5,959 nucleotides of DNA from Gammaproteobacteria bacterium (GTDB lineage: Bacteria > Pseudomonadota > Gammaproteobacteria > GCA-001735895). A program made the position numbers and the translations under genes. Below are positions 1 to 4,891 of this stretch, one piece after another. Each line of letters opens with the position of its first letter. The first letter of the stretch is position 1. The stretch spans positions 1-5,959 of the forward strand of contig JARFPR010000157.1 in NCBI GenBank assembly GCA_029288195.1, given 5' to 3'. Below the pieces are notes generated by a model. It had not been told where the DNA came from, made no database searches, and was given only the letters and a program-made list of their open reading frames with translations.

Positions 1-369
1 GCGGCACTTAATATTGTCAAACAGCACGAACCGCTGGACGATGAGTTGCGTGCAGAAATTGCCTTTGCGTTCCAGCAGGCCGTTGTCGATACCCTGCGCA
101 TTAAATGCAAACGGGCGCTGGACGAGACCGGGTATCAGAGTCTCGTCATCGCCGGGGGGGTGGGCGCCAATCGACGCTTGCGTGAAGATCTCGAAAAACT
201 GGGGAATGCGCAAAATGCCCGGGTTTACTTCCCGGCGCTGGAATACTGTACCGATAACGGTGCCATGATCGCTTATGCCGGGGCCTTGCGGCTGCTGCGT
301 GGTCAGACTGATGACCTGGCTGGTGAGGTGTTGGCCCGCTGGTCGCTGGAGTCGCTGCCTGTCATTTAG
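1..369 (+). CDS. tsaD: TsaD, tRNA N6-threonylcarbamoyladenosine transferase (C-terminal part)
   Basis: This is the 3' end of tsaD (formerly gcp/ygjD). The reading frame is open from base 1 and ends at TAG 367-369, so 122 residues are present and roughly the first two thirds of a family-sized protein (about 340 aa) lie outside the window. TsaD is the cytoplasmic ASKHA-fold subunit that, with TsaB and TsaE, transfers threonylcarbamoyl from its adenylate to A37 of ANN-decoding tRNAs. Two family motifs are visible: the nucleotide-binding IAGGVGANRRLR stretch (from about base 148) and CTDNGAMIAYAG (247-282), whose Asp at 253-255 is a known metal ligand of the family. A seven-G run (154-160) falls inside the first motif, but the frame remains intact. 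The gene converges on plsY with 113 bp between the stop codons. Identification is secure; nothing can be said about its start or promoter. Confidence 0.96.
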   Translation, partial: AALNIVKQHEPLDDELRAEIAFAFQQAVVDTLRIKCKRALDETGYQSLVIAGGVGANRRLREDLEKLGNAQNARVYFPALEYCTDNGAMIAYAGALRLLRGQTDDLAGEVLARWSLESLPVI

Positions 370-393
370 GGCAAGGCAATACCCCAAAAATTT

Positions 394-453
394 GTCATTG
401 CCGACCTAACGAGGCCCGCTTACGCGGGGATGACTAAATATCGCGGCAATGAC
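394..453. repeat. Nested inverted repeat between tsaD and plsY; possible plsY terminator
   Basis: The outer arms GTCATTGCCG (394-403) and CGGCAATGAC (444-453) are perfect 10-bp inverted repeats. Inside sits a second hairpin, CCCGC (415-419), loop TTAC, GCGGG (424-428). The pentamer GTCAT/ATGAC also recurs at 430-434, so the element has three copies of its end sequence. Read leftwards, the outer stem is followed by AAATTTTT (386-393 complement), which fits a Rho-independent terminator for plsY; read rightwards no T-tract follows. Short elements with GTCAT termini and a CCCGC/GCGGG core resemble REP- or MITE-like intergenic repeats of proteobacteria. That resemblance is inference, since only one copy lies in this window. 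No target-site duplication is evident. Confidence 0.6.
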
Positions 454-482
454 TCTATAGTAACGAGTATATAAGGAATCAA

Positions 483-1058
483 TCAGGATTCGGAACCCTG
501 GATCAGGCGCTGGATATTGCTTTTATGACGCCAGATAAGAATGGCCGAGATCGCGACGAAGACGATGCTGACCTGGAGGTCCTGCTCGCGCCAGTAGATC
601 AACAGCGGCAAGGCGCAAAAAGAGACGATTGCGGCTAACGATGAAATCTTGAATACCCTGGCGAACAGGAGCCAGATAGTGATCAGAATTGCGCCGGCTA
701 TCCAGTTAAAACCAACCGTAGCGGCCATCGCCGTGGCAACGCCTTTGCCTCCCCGAAAGCGGAAGAATACCGGGAAACAGTGTCCGCTGAACGCGGCGAA
801 TGCGGTAAGCGCTACGACCAGCGGATCGGCCTCCAGCCCGCGTGCCAGCAGAACCGGGATCAGGCCTTTAAGGCAATCACCGACCAGGGTCAGGAAAGCC
901 GCCTTTTTACCCGCGATGCGCAAAACGTTGGTGGCACCGGGATTGTTCGATCCCTCGCTGCGCGGGTCCTTGAATCCCATGATCTTGCTCAGCACTATTG
1001 CCGACGAAATCGACCCGAGCAAATAGGCGAATAGTATTATGGCGGCTGATTCCAGCAT
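483..1058 (-). CDS. plsY: PlsY, acyl-phosphate:glycerol-3-phosphate acyltransferase
   Basis: This integral inner-membrane enzyme (191 aa, usual family size about 190-210) transfers the acyl group from acyl-phosphate, made by PlsX, to glycerol-3-phosphate, giving lysophosphatidic acid, the first step of phospholipid synthesis. The family blocks appear in order: LGSISSAIVLSK (14-25), DPRSEGSNNPGATNVLR (31-47), GDCLKG (60-65), GHCFPVFFRFRGGKGVAT (92-109) and the C-terminal HKSNIQRL (178-185). Hydrophobic segments lie near 4-25, 53-72, 80-96, 112-135 and 138-175. One small deviation is Asn38 where E. coli PlsY has Gly in GSGNPGATN. ATG 1058 is the only usable start, because an in-frame TAG lies about 30 bases upstream; no strong Shine-Dalgarno precedes it. 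folB, often a neighbour of plsY, is not adjacent. The gene converges on tsaD and diverges from bioC. Identification is secure. Confidence 0.97.
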   Translation of the reverse strand: MLESAAIILFAYLLGSISSAIVLSKIMGFKDPRSEGSNNPGATNVLRIAGKKAAFLTLVGDCLKGLIPVLLARGLEADPLVVALTAFAAFSGHCFPVFFRFRGGKGVATAMAATVGFNWIAGAILITIWLLFARVFKISSLAAIVSFCALPLLIYWREQDLQVSIVFVAISAILIWRHKSNIQRLIQGSES

Positions 1059-1183
1059 CGATGACAGGGTAGTAGTGTTGGCCAGACTCTAACAGATAAG
1101 GGGTGACCTTACAGCCTGCATCGATCTCATTTCACGGGCAACGTGGAAGCGGAGTTGTTGATAAAACATTGTCGTGCTCGCAT

Positions 1184-1212
1184 TGGCATATTTGAGCCAA
1201 CCCGATATGCCA
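1184..1212. promoter_or_regulatory. Split palindrome, possible operator or leader hairpin
   Basis: The half-sites TGGCATAT (1184-1191) and ATATGCCA (1205-1212) are perfect 8-bp inverted repeats separated by 13 bp, placing their centres 21 bp apart, close to two helical turns. This spacing suits a dimeric regulator on DNA. As RNA it would form an 8-bp stem with a 13-nt loop, competing with a smaller hairpin TTGGC (1183-1187)/GCCAA (1196-1200). It does not resemble the BirA operator. It lies about 125 bp upstream of plsY and about 200 bp upstream of bioC, so it could serve either gene. Function is inferred from symmetry alone. Confidence 0.3.
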
Positions 1213-1264
1213 GAATCGAGCGAATCAGGCGTTATTCGGCGTGGTTAGAGTTTTAAGGCAACAA

Positions 1265-1369
1265 ATGCCTGATGTTGGTCCCTGGATTCGGTTAGAATCC
1301 TTGGCCGGTGGTATCGATACCCCGGTTTTTTCAAATTCGGCTGTCTTTGCTGCCCGCATTGATCGCTGA
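1265..1369 (+). CDS. Possible 34-aa leader ORF upstream of bioC
   Basis: An ATG at 1265 opens 34 codons ending at TGA 1367-1369, 39 nt before the bioC start and in the same reading frame as bioC. AAGG (1255-1258) lies 6 nt upstream and could act as a Shine-Dalgarno. The predicted peptide begins MPDVGPWIRLESLAGG and ends FAARIDR; it has no membrane segment and no run of a single amino acid that would suggest classical attenuation. I do not recognise it. The frame is open further upstream to base 1196, and GTG 1241 is an alternative start without a clear ribosome site. Its codons overlap two hairpins. It could be a leader peptide, a remnant of an older gene, or a chance frame; the last cannot be excluded. 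Confidence 0.2.
   Translation: MPDVGPWIRLESLAGGIDTPVFSNSAVFAARIDR
1284..1300 (+). promoter_or_regulatory. 6-bp hairpin in the bioC leader
   Basis: GGATTC (1284-1289) and GAATCC (1295-1300) pair perfectly around a five-base loop GGTTA. It ends five bases before the terminator-like hairpin at 1305-1325. The two may form a tandem leader structure if transcription starts upstream. The 7-nt loop version of this stem resembles a tRNA arm only superficially. Confidence 0.35.
1305..1331 (+). terminator. Terminator-like hairpin with six Ts, 77 nt upstream of bioC
   Basis: CCGG (1305-1308), an unpaired T, then the perfect palindrome GGTATCGATACC (1310-1321) and CCGG (1322-1325) give an 8-bp stem with one bulge and a TCGA loop. 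TTTTTT follows directly (1326-1331). The form fits an intrinsic terminator on the plus strand. It lies before bioC, so it would either end a short upstream transcript or act as an attenuator of bioC if the promoter lies further upstream. The stem is short and the palindromic loop tight, so strength is uncertain. Confidence 0.4.
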
Positions 1370-1376
1370 ATATACC
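1347..1376 (+). promoter_or_regulatory. Weak sigma70-like promoter candidate for bioC
   Basis: TTGCTG (1347-1352) and TATACC (1371-1376) are spaced by 18 bp. They share three and four positions with the TTGACA and TATAAT consensus. If used, transcription would begin near 1383, downstream of the terminator-like hairpin, leaving a leader of about 25 nt that just includes the Shine-Dalgarno. The match is weak and other promoters in the 350-bp region are possible. Confidence 0.25.
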
Positions 1377-1398
1377 CGGTAACACTGAAAATAGTTCC

Positions 1399-1411
1399 AG
1401 GAGACTTTTTG
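1399..1411 (+). promoter_or_regulatory. Ribosome binding site that fixes the TTG start of bioC
   Basis: AGGAG (1399-1403) is followed by a five-base spacer and TTG (1409-1411). No ATG or GTG start in this frame lies between the upstream TGA (1367-1369) and this codon. The resulting N-terminus, MDLLNPPRLDKKSIKKFF, has the layout expected of BioC proteins. This supports TTG as the true start. Confidence 0.75.
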
Positions 1412-2224
1412 GACCTGCTTAATCCACCCCGGCTGGATAAAAAATCGATAAAAAAATTCTTCAATCGTGCTGCTAAAAGCTACGAAAATGCCGCTATTTT
1501 GCACGAAGAAGTAGAAAATCGACTTTTAGAAAGGCTGCAGTATATACGTCACCATCCGGAGACAATTGTCGATATAGGCTGCGGCACGGGCAGGGGCGTG
1601 CGCGGTCTGCAAAAAGCCTATCCGCGAGCCCGGGTCTTTGCCGCAGATATCGCGTTTGAAATGCTGCTGCAGGCTCGTTCCAGGTTTCGATTACTATCGA
1701 AAAAACGCCTGGTTACGGCTGATATGGAGCACCTTCCGTTGGCCGGACAGAGATTCGACCTCGTGTTTTCGTCGTTGGCAATGCCATGGTGTAATGATGT
1801 CGGCGCAACAATGAAAGAGTTTGCCCGCATCACCCGGCCCGGTGGTTTACTGATGTTCTCCAGTTTCGGTCCCGGTACCCTTTATGAACTGGCCGATAGC
1901 TGGCAGATGATGGATTCTCACCCGCATGTTCACCAGTTTGTCGATATGCACGATGTCGGTGACGCCATGCTGGCAGCCGGTTTTGCCCAACCGGTCGTGG
2001 ATGCCGAGACAATTCGACTGGAATATCGAGAATTTCAACCACTGCTGGATGATTTGCGCAATATCGGTGCCAATAACGCGGACCTCGGTCGCCGGCGGGG
2101 ATTGATGACCCCGGCGCAGTTGCGCAAACTGGAAACCTGTTATCGTCAGCATGGATTCGAAGGCGATAAGTTTGTTGCGTCCTACGAGGTCGTTTACGGA
2201 CACGCCTGGATTGATGCCCTTTAA
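1409..2224 (+). CDS. bioC: BioC, malonyl-ACP O-methyltransferase
   Basis: This 271-aa class I SAM-dependent methyltransferase (E. coli BioC has 251 aa) methylates the free carboxyl of malonyl-ACP so that it can be elongated by fatty-acid synthesis to pimeloyl-ACP methyl ester, the precursor of biotin; it is cytoplasmic. The SAM-binding motif VDIGCGTGRG spans 54-63, an acidic ribose-binding Asp is at 80, and DMEHLP (105-110) and LVFSSLAMPWCND (118-130) follow. RPGGLLMFSSFGPGTLYEL (143-161) and LRNIGANN (216-223) match BioC-specific blocks (E. coli LKGIGATH). The start is TTG with AGGAG five bases upstream. Codons 11-16 contain A6 and A7 runs. The A7 run (1450-1456) is arranged in frame as A-AAA-AAA, a slippery type; slipping by -1 would terminate after seven codons. 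No other bio gene is in the window, whereas bioC usually sits in a bioBFHCD operon. A related methyltransferase is a less likely alternative. Confidence 0.88.
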   Translation: MDLLNPPRLDKKSIKKFFNRAAKSYENAAILHEEVENRLLERLQYIRHHPETIVDIGCGTGRGVRGLQKAYPRARVFAADIAFEMLLQARSRFRLLSKKRLVTADMEHLPLAGQRFDLVFSSLAMPWCNDVGATMKEFARITRPGGLLMFSSFGPGTLYELADSWQMMDSHPHVHQFVDMHDVGDAMLAAGFAQPVVDAETIRLEYREFQPLLDDLRNIGANNADLGRRRGLMTPAQLRKLETCYRQHGFEGDKFVASYEVVYGHAWIDAL

Positions 2225-2235
2225 ACAATGAAGCT

Positions 2236-2251
2236 CAATGCGTAAGCATTG
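2236..2251. terminator. Short hairpin between convergent bioC and DUF2909 genes
   Basis: CAATGC (2236-2241), loop GTAA, GCATTG (2246-2251) form a perfect 6-bp stem with a GNRA-type tetraloop 11 bases after the bioC stop. No T-tract follows on either strand, so it is not a classical intrinsic terminator. It could stabilise the 3' end of the bioC mRNA or assist termination. It lies in the 79-bp convergent gap. Confidence 0.3.
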
Positions 2252-2303
2252 TAAAGTTGCCTCGGAAGGCCCATTTACTCGATTGCAGTCTGGCCGATGT
2301 CGA

Positions 2304-2525
2304 TCAGGATGCTGTGGGGACGATACCGTGAGGTTGCAGCCAGCCCATATAGAATGAGAACACGATGAAGACGAAAGTCACGATGGAAAGGACGATTCGG
2401 ACGGTCAGGAGCTTGACGGTTGCATCGGAGTTGGTGCGATCCTTGATAAGGCTGAACATACTCGCGCCGAGGCTCAGCACGATCAGCAGCAACAGGACAG
2501 CAATGATAATTTTTACGATGAGCAT
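2304..2525 (-). CDS. DUF2909 family twin-transmembrane protein
   Basis: This 73-aa inner-membrane protein has two hydrophobic segments (about 2-24 and 41-63) joined by a short polar loop, SLIKDRTNSDATVKLLTVR (25-43), and ends with GWLQPHGIVP. This is the layout of the DUF2909 'twin transmembrane' family, which in many gammaproteobacteria lies next to SURF1 in aa3 oxidase clusters. Its function is not established; a role in oxidase assembly is inferred only from conserved neighbourhood. The start is ATG at 2525 with no clear Shine-Dalgarno. It is divergent from SURF1, with 57 bp between the starts, and convergent with bioC. The region also has open frames on the plus strand and in another minus frame, but the hydrophobic pattern and family match pick this one. 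Confidence 0.82.
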   Translation of the reverse strand: MLIVKIIIAVLLLLIVLSLGASMFSLIKDRTNSDATVKLLTVRIVLSIVTFVFIVFSFYMGWLQPHGIVPTAS

Positions 2526-2582
2526 GGTAACTAAAAGGTATACGCTGGGAACTAGTGTACTGGATCACGAGTCTTTGTCGAT

Positions 2583-3299
2583 ATGATGATTGGTCGGCGA
2601 AGGTTTAAGCCAACGTGGTGGGCGATTGCGCTGACCGCAGGGGGCGTATCGCTATGTGTTGCCCTGGGGTTGTGGCAACTCGATCGCGCGGCACTTAAGG
2701 AGTCAATCGAATTAAAGTTCGAGCAACGGCTGGGTGAGCAGTACCAGGCCTTTTCGGCGGGTGATGCGCTCGATGATATTGAATACCGCAAGCTTTTGCT
2801 GCAGGGAGTTTACGATAATACCCGCCACTTGCTGGTCGATAATCAGCTGCATCGCGGCACTGCCGGTTACTACGTGTTAACCCCTTTAAAGCTCAACGAC
2901 AGCGATGACCTGATTCTGGTAAACCGCGGCTGGGTGGCATGGGGTGAATCCCGTGAAGCATTGCCGTCGATCCCACCCGCGACGAGCGCCGGCGGCGTAG
3001 CGGGCATCGCAAACTATCCGAACGAACCGGCGTTACGCCTTGGCGGAATGAATTTATCTGAGCGCTGGCCCCGGCTAATTCCCTATATCGACATCGAGGC
3101 CCTGCAGTCGCAATTCTCGGGTCGCCTGTTGCCGGTGGTGCTATGGCTGGCACCCGAACAGAGCGGCGCCTTCGTGCGCGACTGGAACCCGGTCTGGATG
3201 AAGCCTGAAAAGAGCCGTGCCTATGCGACGCAGTGGTTCGCCTTCGCGTTGATCGCACTCGTGTTTTTTGTAATTTTAAACCTGCGGAAAATTGAATGA
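2583..3299 (+). CDS. SURF1 family cytochrome c oxidase assembly protein
   Basis: SURF1/Shy1 proteins are inner-membrane factors that aid maturation of oxidase subunit I, probably around heme a insertion. The 238 aa show the typical topology: a transmembrane segment near 13-31, a periplasmic domain, and a second segment near 217-234. Family signatures are LGLWQLDRA (28-36), GYYVLTPL (95-102), ILVNRGWV (111-118) and RDWNPVWMKPEKSRAYATQW (199-218). In the last one the His often seen after PEK appears to be Ser211. The start is ATG 2583, or the adjacent ATG 2586. In-frame TAG 2553-2555 and the lack of other start codons rule out a longer protein; the ribosome site is weak. The stop overlaps the next start (ATGA), so the two are co-transcribed and probably translationally coupled. 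The symbol varies between genomes, so none is given. Confidence 0.94.
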   Translation: MMIGRRRFKPTWWAIALTAGGVSLCVALGLWQLDRAALKESIELKFEQRLGEQYQAFSAGDALDDIEYRKLLLQGVYDNTRHLLVDNQLHRGTAGYYVLTPLKLNDSDDLILVNRGWVAWGESREALPSIPPATSAGGVAGIANYPNEPALRLGGMNLSERWPRLIPYIDIEALQSQFSGRLLPVVLWLAPEQSGAFVRDWNPVWMKPEKSRAYATQWFAFALIALVFFVILNLRKIE

Positions 3300-3901
3300 A
3301 CCAGGAAGAACCGAAACGATTGTTATGGTACCGGATTAAGCTGCTTGCGCTGATCGCGGTATTCCTGTCGCCTTTTATCGGTGGATGGCTGGCGCTTTAC
3401 GTGTTTGATATCAAGCCCAGTAGTGGCAACTACGGCATGCTGGTAGCGCCGGTGAAAAAACTGGATTGGCCGCTGCTGGAGACCCTCGACGGTCAACGAC
3501 ACGAGGGCGGATTCGGGCGTAAATGGACCTTCCTGTTATTCAGCGGCGAATCCTGCGATGAACAGTGTCGATCGAACCTGTATTATATGCGCCAGATCAG
3601 GACCTTGTTGGGACGTGACACCATGCGCCTGCAAAACGTGCTGATCAGCGCGCGACCGCTAAGCGAAAAAACAAAAATTTACCTGCAGGATTTTCCCAAC
3701 CTGAAAGTGGTCGAAAACTATCGGGATACGAACCTGTACAGGCAGTTCTACCTCGAGGGTCATGGCGAGGTCGGCGAGGCTCCGCGCATGTACCTGGTAG
3801 ATCCCGAGCAGAACCTGATGATGCATTATCCCGCCGAGAACGAACAGGACCGGGTACTAGAGGATATAAAGAAACTGATGAAGTTATCCCAGATCGGTTG
3901 A
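3296..3901 (+). CDS. SCO-like thioredoxin-fold membrane protein of the oxidase cluster
   Basis: This 201-aa protein has one N-terminal membrane anchor (about 16-36, after a basic stretch) and a periplasmic domain. The domain resembles the SCO1/SenC redox and copper-chaperone fold: the strand WTFLLFSGESC leads to a CxxxC motif (Cys87, Cys91), as in SCO proteins, and a later strand MYLVDPEQNLMMHYP (165-179) matches the SCO 'YLVDPEG' element. In canonical SCO a His just before that strand completes the copper site. Here the candidates are His156, nine residues before it, and His177, within it, so copper binding is uncertain. A gene of this type commonly follows SURF1 in gammaproteobacterial oxidase clusters, usually annotated as hypothetical or cytochrome oxidase-related. 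ATG 3296 overlaps the SURF1 stop and has GGA seven bases upstream. A role in copper delivery or thiol reduction during oxidase assembly is inferred. Confidence 0.75.
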   Translation: MNQEEPKRLLWYRIKLLALIAVFLSPFIGGWLALYVFDIKPSSGNYGMLVAPVKKLDWPLLETLDGQRHEGGFGRKWTFLLFSGESCDEQCRSNLYYMRQIRTLLGRDTMRLQNVLISARPLSEKTKIYLQDFPNLKVVENYRDTNLYRQFYLEGHGEVGEAPRMYLVDPEQNLMMHYPAENEQDRVLEDIKKLMKLSQIG

Positions 3902-3920
3902 GTCTGTTATCATCGCGCGA

Positions 3921-3949
3921 TTGAACCGCGGCAAGAATGCCTGTATAAA
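3921..3949 (+). promoter_or_regulatory. Sigma70-type promoter upstream of ctaB
   Basis: TTGAAC (3921-3926) and TATAAA (3944-3949) are spaced by exactly 17 bp and match four and five consensus positions. It lies in the 87-bp gap between the SCO-like gene and ctaB, with a likely start near 3956 and a leader of about 33 nt. No terminator is seen after the SCO-like gene, so read-through from upstream could add to expression. Confidence 0.5.
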
Positions 3950-3988
3950 GCCGCTTTCTTAAAAAGCATCTTAATTCGCCGAAATTAA

Positions 3989-4891
3989 ATGACAGCGCTC
4001 ACACTTGATTCCTGCTCGCAATACTACAGGCTGACCAAGCCCAAGGTCGTCTACCTGATCGTGTTTACCGCGATGGTGGGAATGCTGCTGGCGGCGGATG
4101 GGGCAGTACCGCTGGATACTTTCGTATTCGGCTTGCTGGGTATTGGTCTCGCGGCTGCCTCGGGCGCGGCGATCAACCACGTGGTTGATGAACATATCGA
4201 CCGAGTCATGGAGCGCACCCGCAATCGCCCATTGGTCAGCGGCGAGCTCGACCAAAAATCAGCGTTGATATTTGCATTGTCAATCGGCGCCCTTGGTATA
4301 GCCCTGCTGCTGTTGTTTATCAACCTGCTTACCGCGGTGTTAACCTTGTTTTCGTTGGTCGGGTATGCGTTGATTTATACCATGTACCTGAAGCGGGCGA
4401 CACCGCAGAACATTGTGCTCGGAGGTGCCGCGGGGGCCGCACCGCCATTACTTGGCTGGACCGCTGTAACCGGAACTGTCGATACCGAGGCCCTGCTGTT
4501 ATTCCTGATTATTTTCGTCTGGACGCCGCCGCATTTCTGGGCGCTCGCGATCCGTCGTCGCAAGGAATATGCCAAGGCCGACATTCCGATGCTGCCGGTA
4601 ACCCATGGCGTCAATTTCACCAAGATCCAGATACTGCTCTATACCATTTTGCTGTTCGTGGTAACCATGATGCCGTTTATCGTGCAGATGAGCGGCCTGA
4701 TATACCTTGCTGGGGCAATCGCCTTAGGGGTCGGATTTCTATATTACGCAATCAAACTGTATCGAGACCAGGAGCCCAACGTGATCGCAATGAAAACATT
4801 CGGCTACTCGATTTTCTACCTGAGTCTGTTGTTCGCTTTCCTGCTTGCGGATCACTACGCCCGCGTGTTCATACGCGGCTGGTTTCTCTAG
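3989..4891 (+). CDS. ctaB: CtaB/CyoE, protoheme IX farnesyltransferase (heme O synthase)
   Basis: This polytopic inner-membrane UbiA-family prenyltransferase (300 aa, normal length) adds a farnesyl group to heme b to make heme O, the cofactor of heme-o oxidases and the precursor of heme A. The first Asp-rich motif is NHVVDEHIDRVMERTRNRPL (63-82), with Asn63, Asp67 and Asp71 in the NxxxDxxxD arrangement that binds Mg-prenyl diphosphate. YTMYLKRATPQNIVLGGAAG (130-149) followed by APPLLGW, then WTPPHFWALAI (178-188) and IPMLPVTHG (199-207), are further CtaB signatures. The start at ATG 3989 is fixed by an in-frame TAA immediately upstream, and no clear Shine-Dalgarno precedes it. It follows the SCO-like gene after 87 bp; ctaA/COX15, which often sits in this gap, is absent. 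Its stop interlocks with that of the convergent DUF2970 gene. It is also called cyoE. Confidence 0.97.
   Translation: MTALTLDSCSQYYRLTKPKVVYLIVFTAMVGMLLAADGAVPLDTFVFGLLGIGLAAASGAAINHVVDEHIDRVMERTRNRPLVSGELDQKSALIFALSIGALGIALLLLFINLLTAVLTLFSLVGYALIYTMYLKRATPQNIVLGGAAGAAPPLLGWTAVTGTVDTEALLLFLIIFVWTPPHFWALAIRRRKEYAKADIPMLPVTHGVNFTKIQILLYTILLFVVTMMPFIVQMSGLIYLAGAIALGVGFLYYAIKLYRDQEPNVIAMKTFGYSIFYLSLLFAFLLADHYARVFIRGWFL

Larger units (their letters stand above)
1059..1408. other. 350-bp region upstream of both plsY and bioC, no recognised gene
   Basis: This stretch separates the start of plsY (leftward) from the start of bioC (rightward) and should carry the promoters of both. I recognise no RNA gene and no protein family in it. 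It holds several dyads: TAAGG-GGTGA-CCTTA (1097-1111), TGGCATAT/ATATGCCA (1184-1212), AGGCA-ACAAA-TGCCT (1256-1270), GGATTC/GAATCC (1284-1300) and the 12-bp palindrome GGTATCGATACC (1310-1321) followed by six Ts. ATCAGGC (1224-1230) is also repeated inverted as GCCTGAT (1267-1273). A 34-codon ORF with a plausible ribosome site overlaps the right half. No match to the E. coli-type BirA operator (TTGTAAACC-spacer-GGTTTACAA) was seen. The dyads are listed separately below. Confidence 0.6.

Noticed and set aside
154..160. G7 run in tsaD as a phase-variable tract
   Set aside because: It encodes the conserved GGV of the nucleotide-binding motif, the frame is intact, and tsaD is generally essential, so phase variation is unlikely.
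649..1026. 125-codon open frame on the plus strand inside plsY
   Set aside because: It is antisense to a complete PlsY with all family motifs; its translation is rich in Arg, Pro and Ser, with no recognisable domain, as expected of a shadow frame.
1278..1325. Possible tRNA fragment suggested by GGATT-loop-AATCC
   Set aside because: The seven-base loop CGGTTAG lacks the TTC of a T-loop and the U33 of an anticodon loop, and no acceptor or D arm is present.
1225..1464. 79-codon minus-strand frame covering the bioC leader and start
   Set aside because: It overlaps the bioC N-terminus and leader hairpins, has no family resemblance and no convincing ribosome site.
1196..2224. A longer bioC gene reading through the in-frame TGA at 1367-1369 (selenocysteine or broken fusion)
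   Set aside because: The BioC N-terminus fits the TTG 1409 start with its Shine-Dalgarno. Upstream residues match no BioC extension, and sharing a frame has a one in three chance.
1830..2228. 132- and 118-codon minus-strand frames inside bioC
   Set aside because: Both are antisense to the conserved second half of BioC and show no domain or start signal.
2893..3258. 121-codon minus-strand frame inside SURF1
   Set aside because: Its Arg/Ser-rich composition and position antisense to a well-conserved SURF1 mark it as a shadow.
3953..3967. GCTTT-CTTAA-AAAGC hairpin before ctaB
   Set aside because: It is only five mostly A-T pairs with no T-tract after it; too weak to call a terminator or riboswitch.
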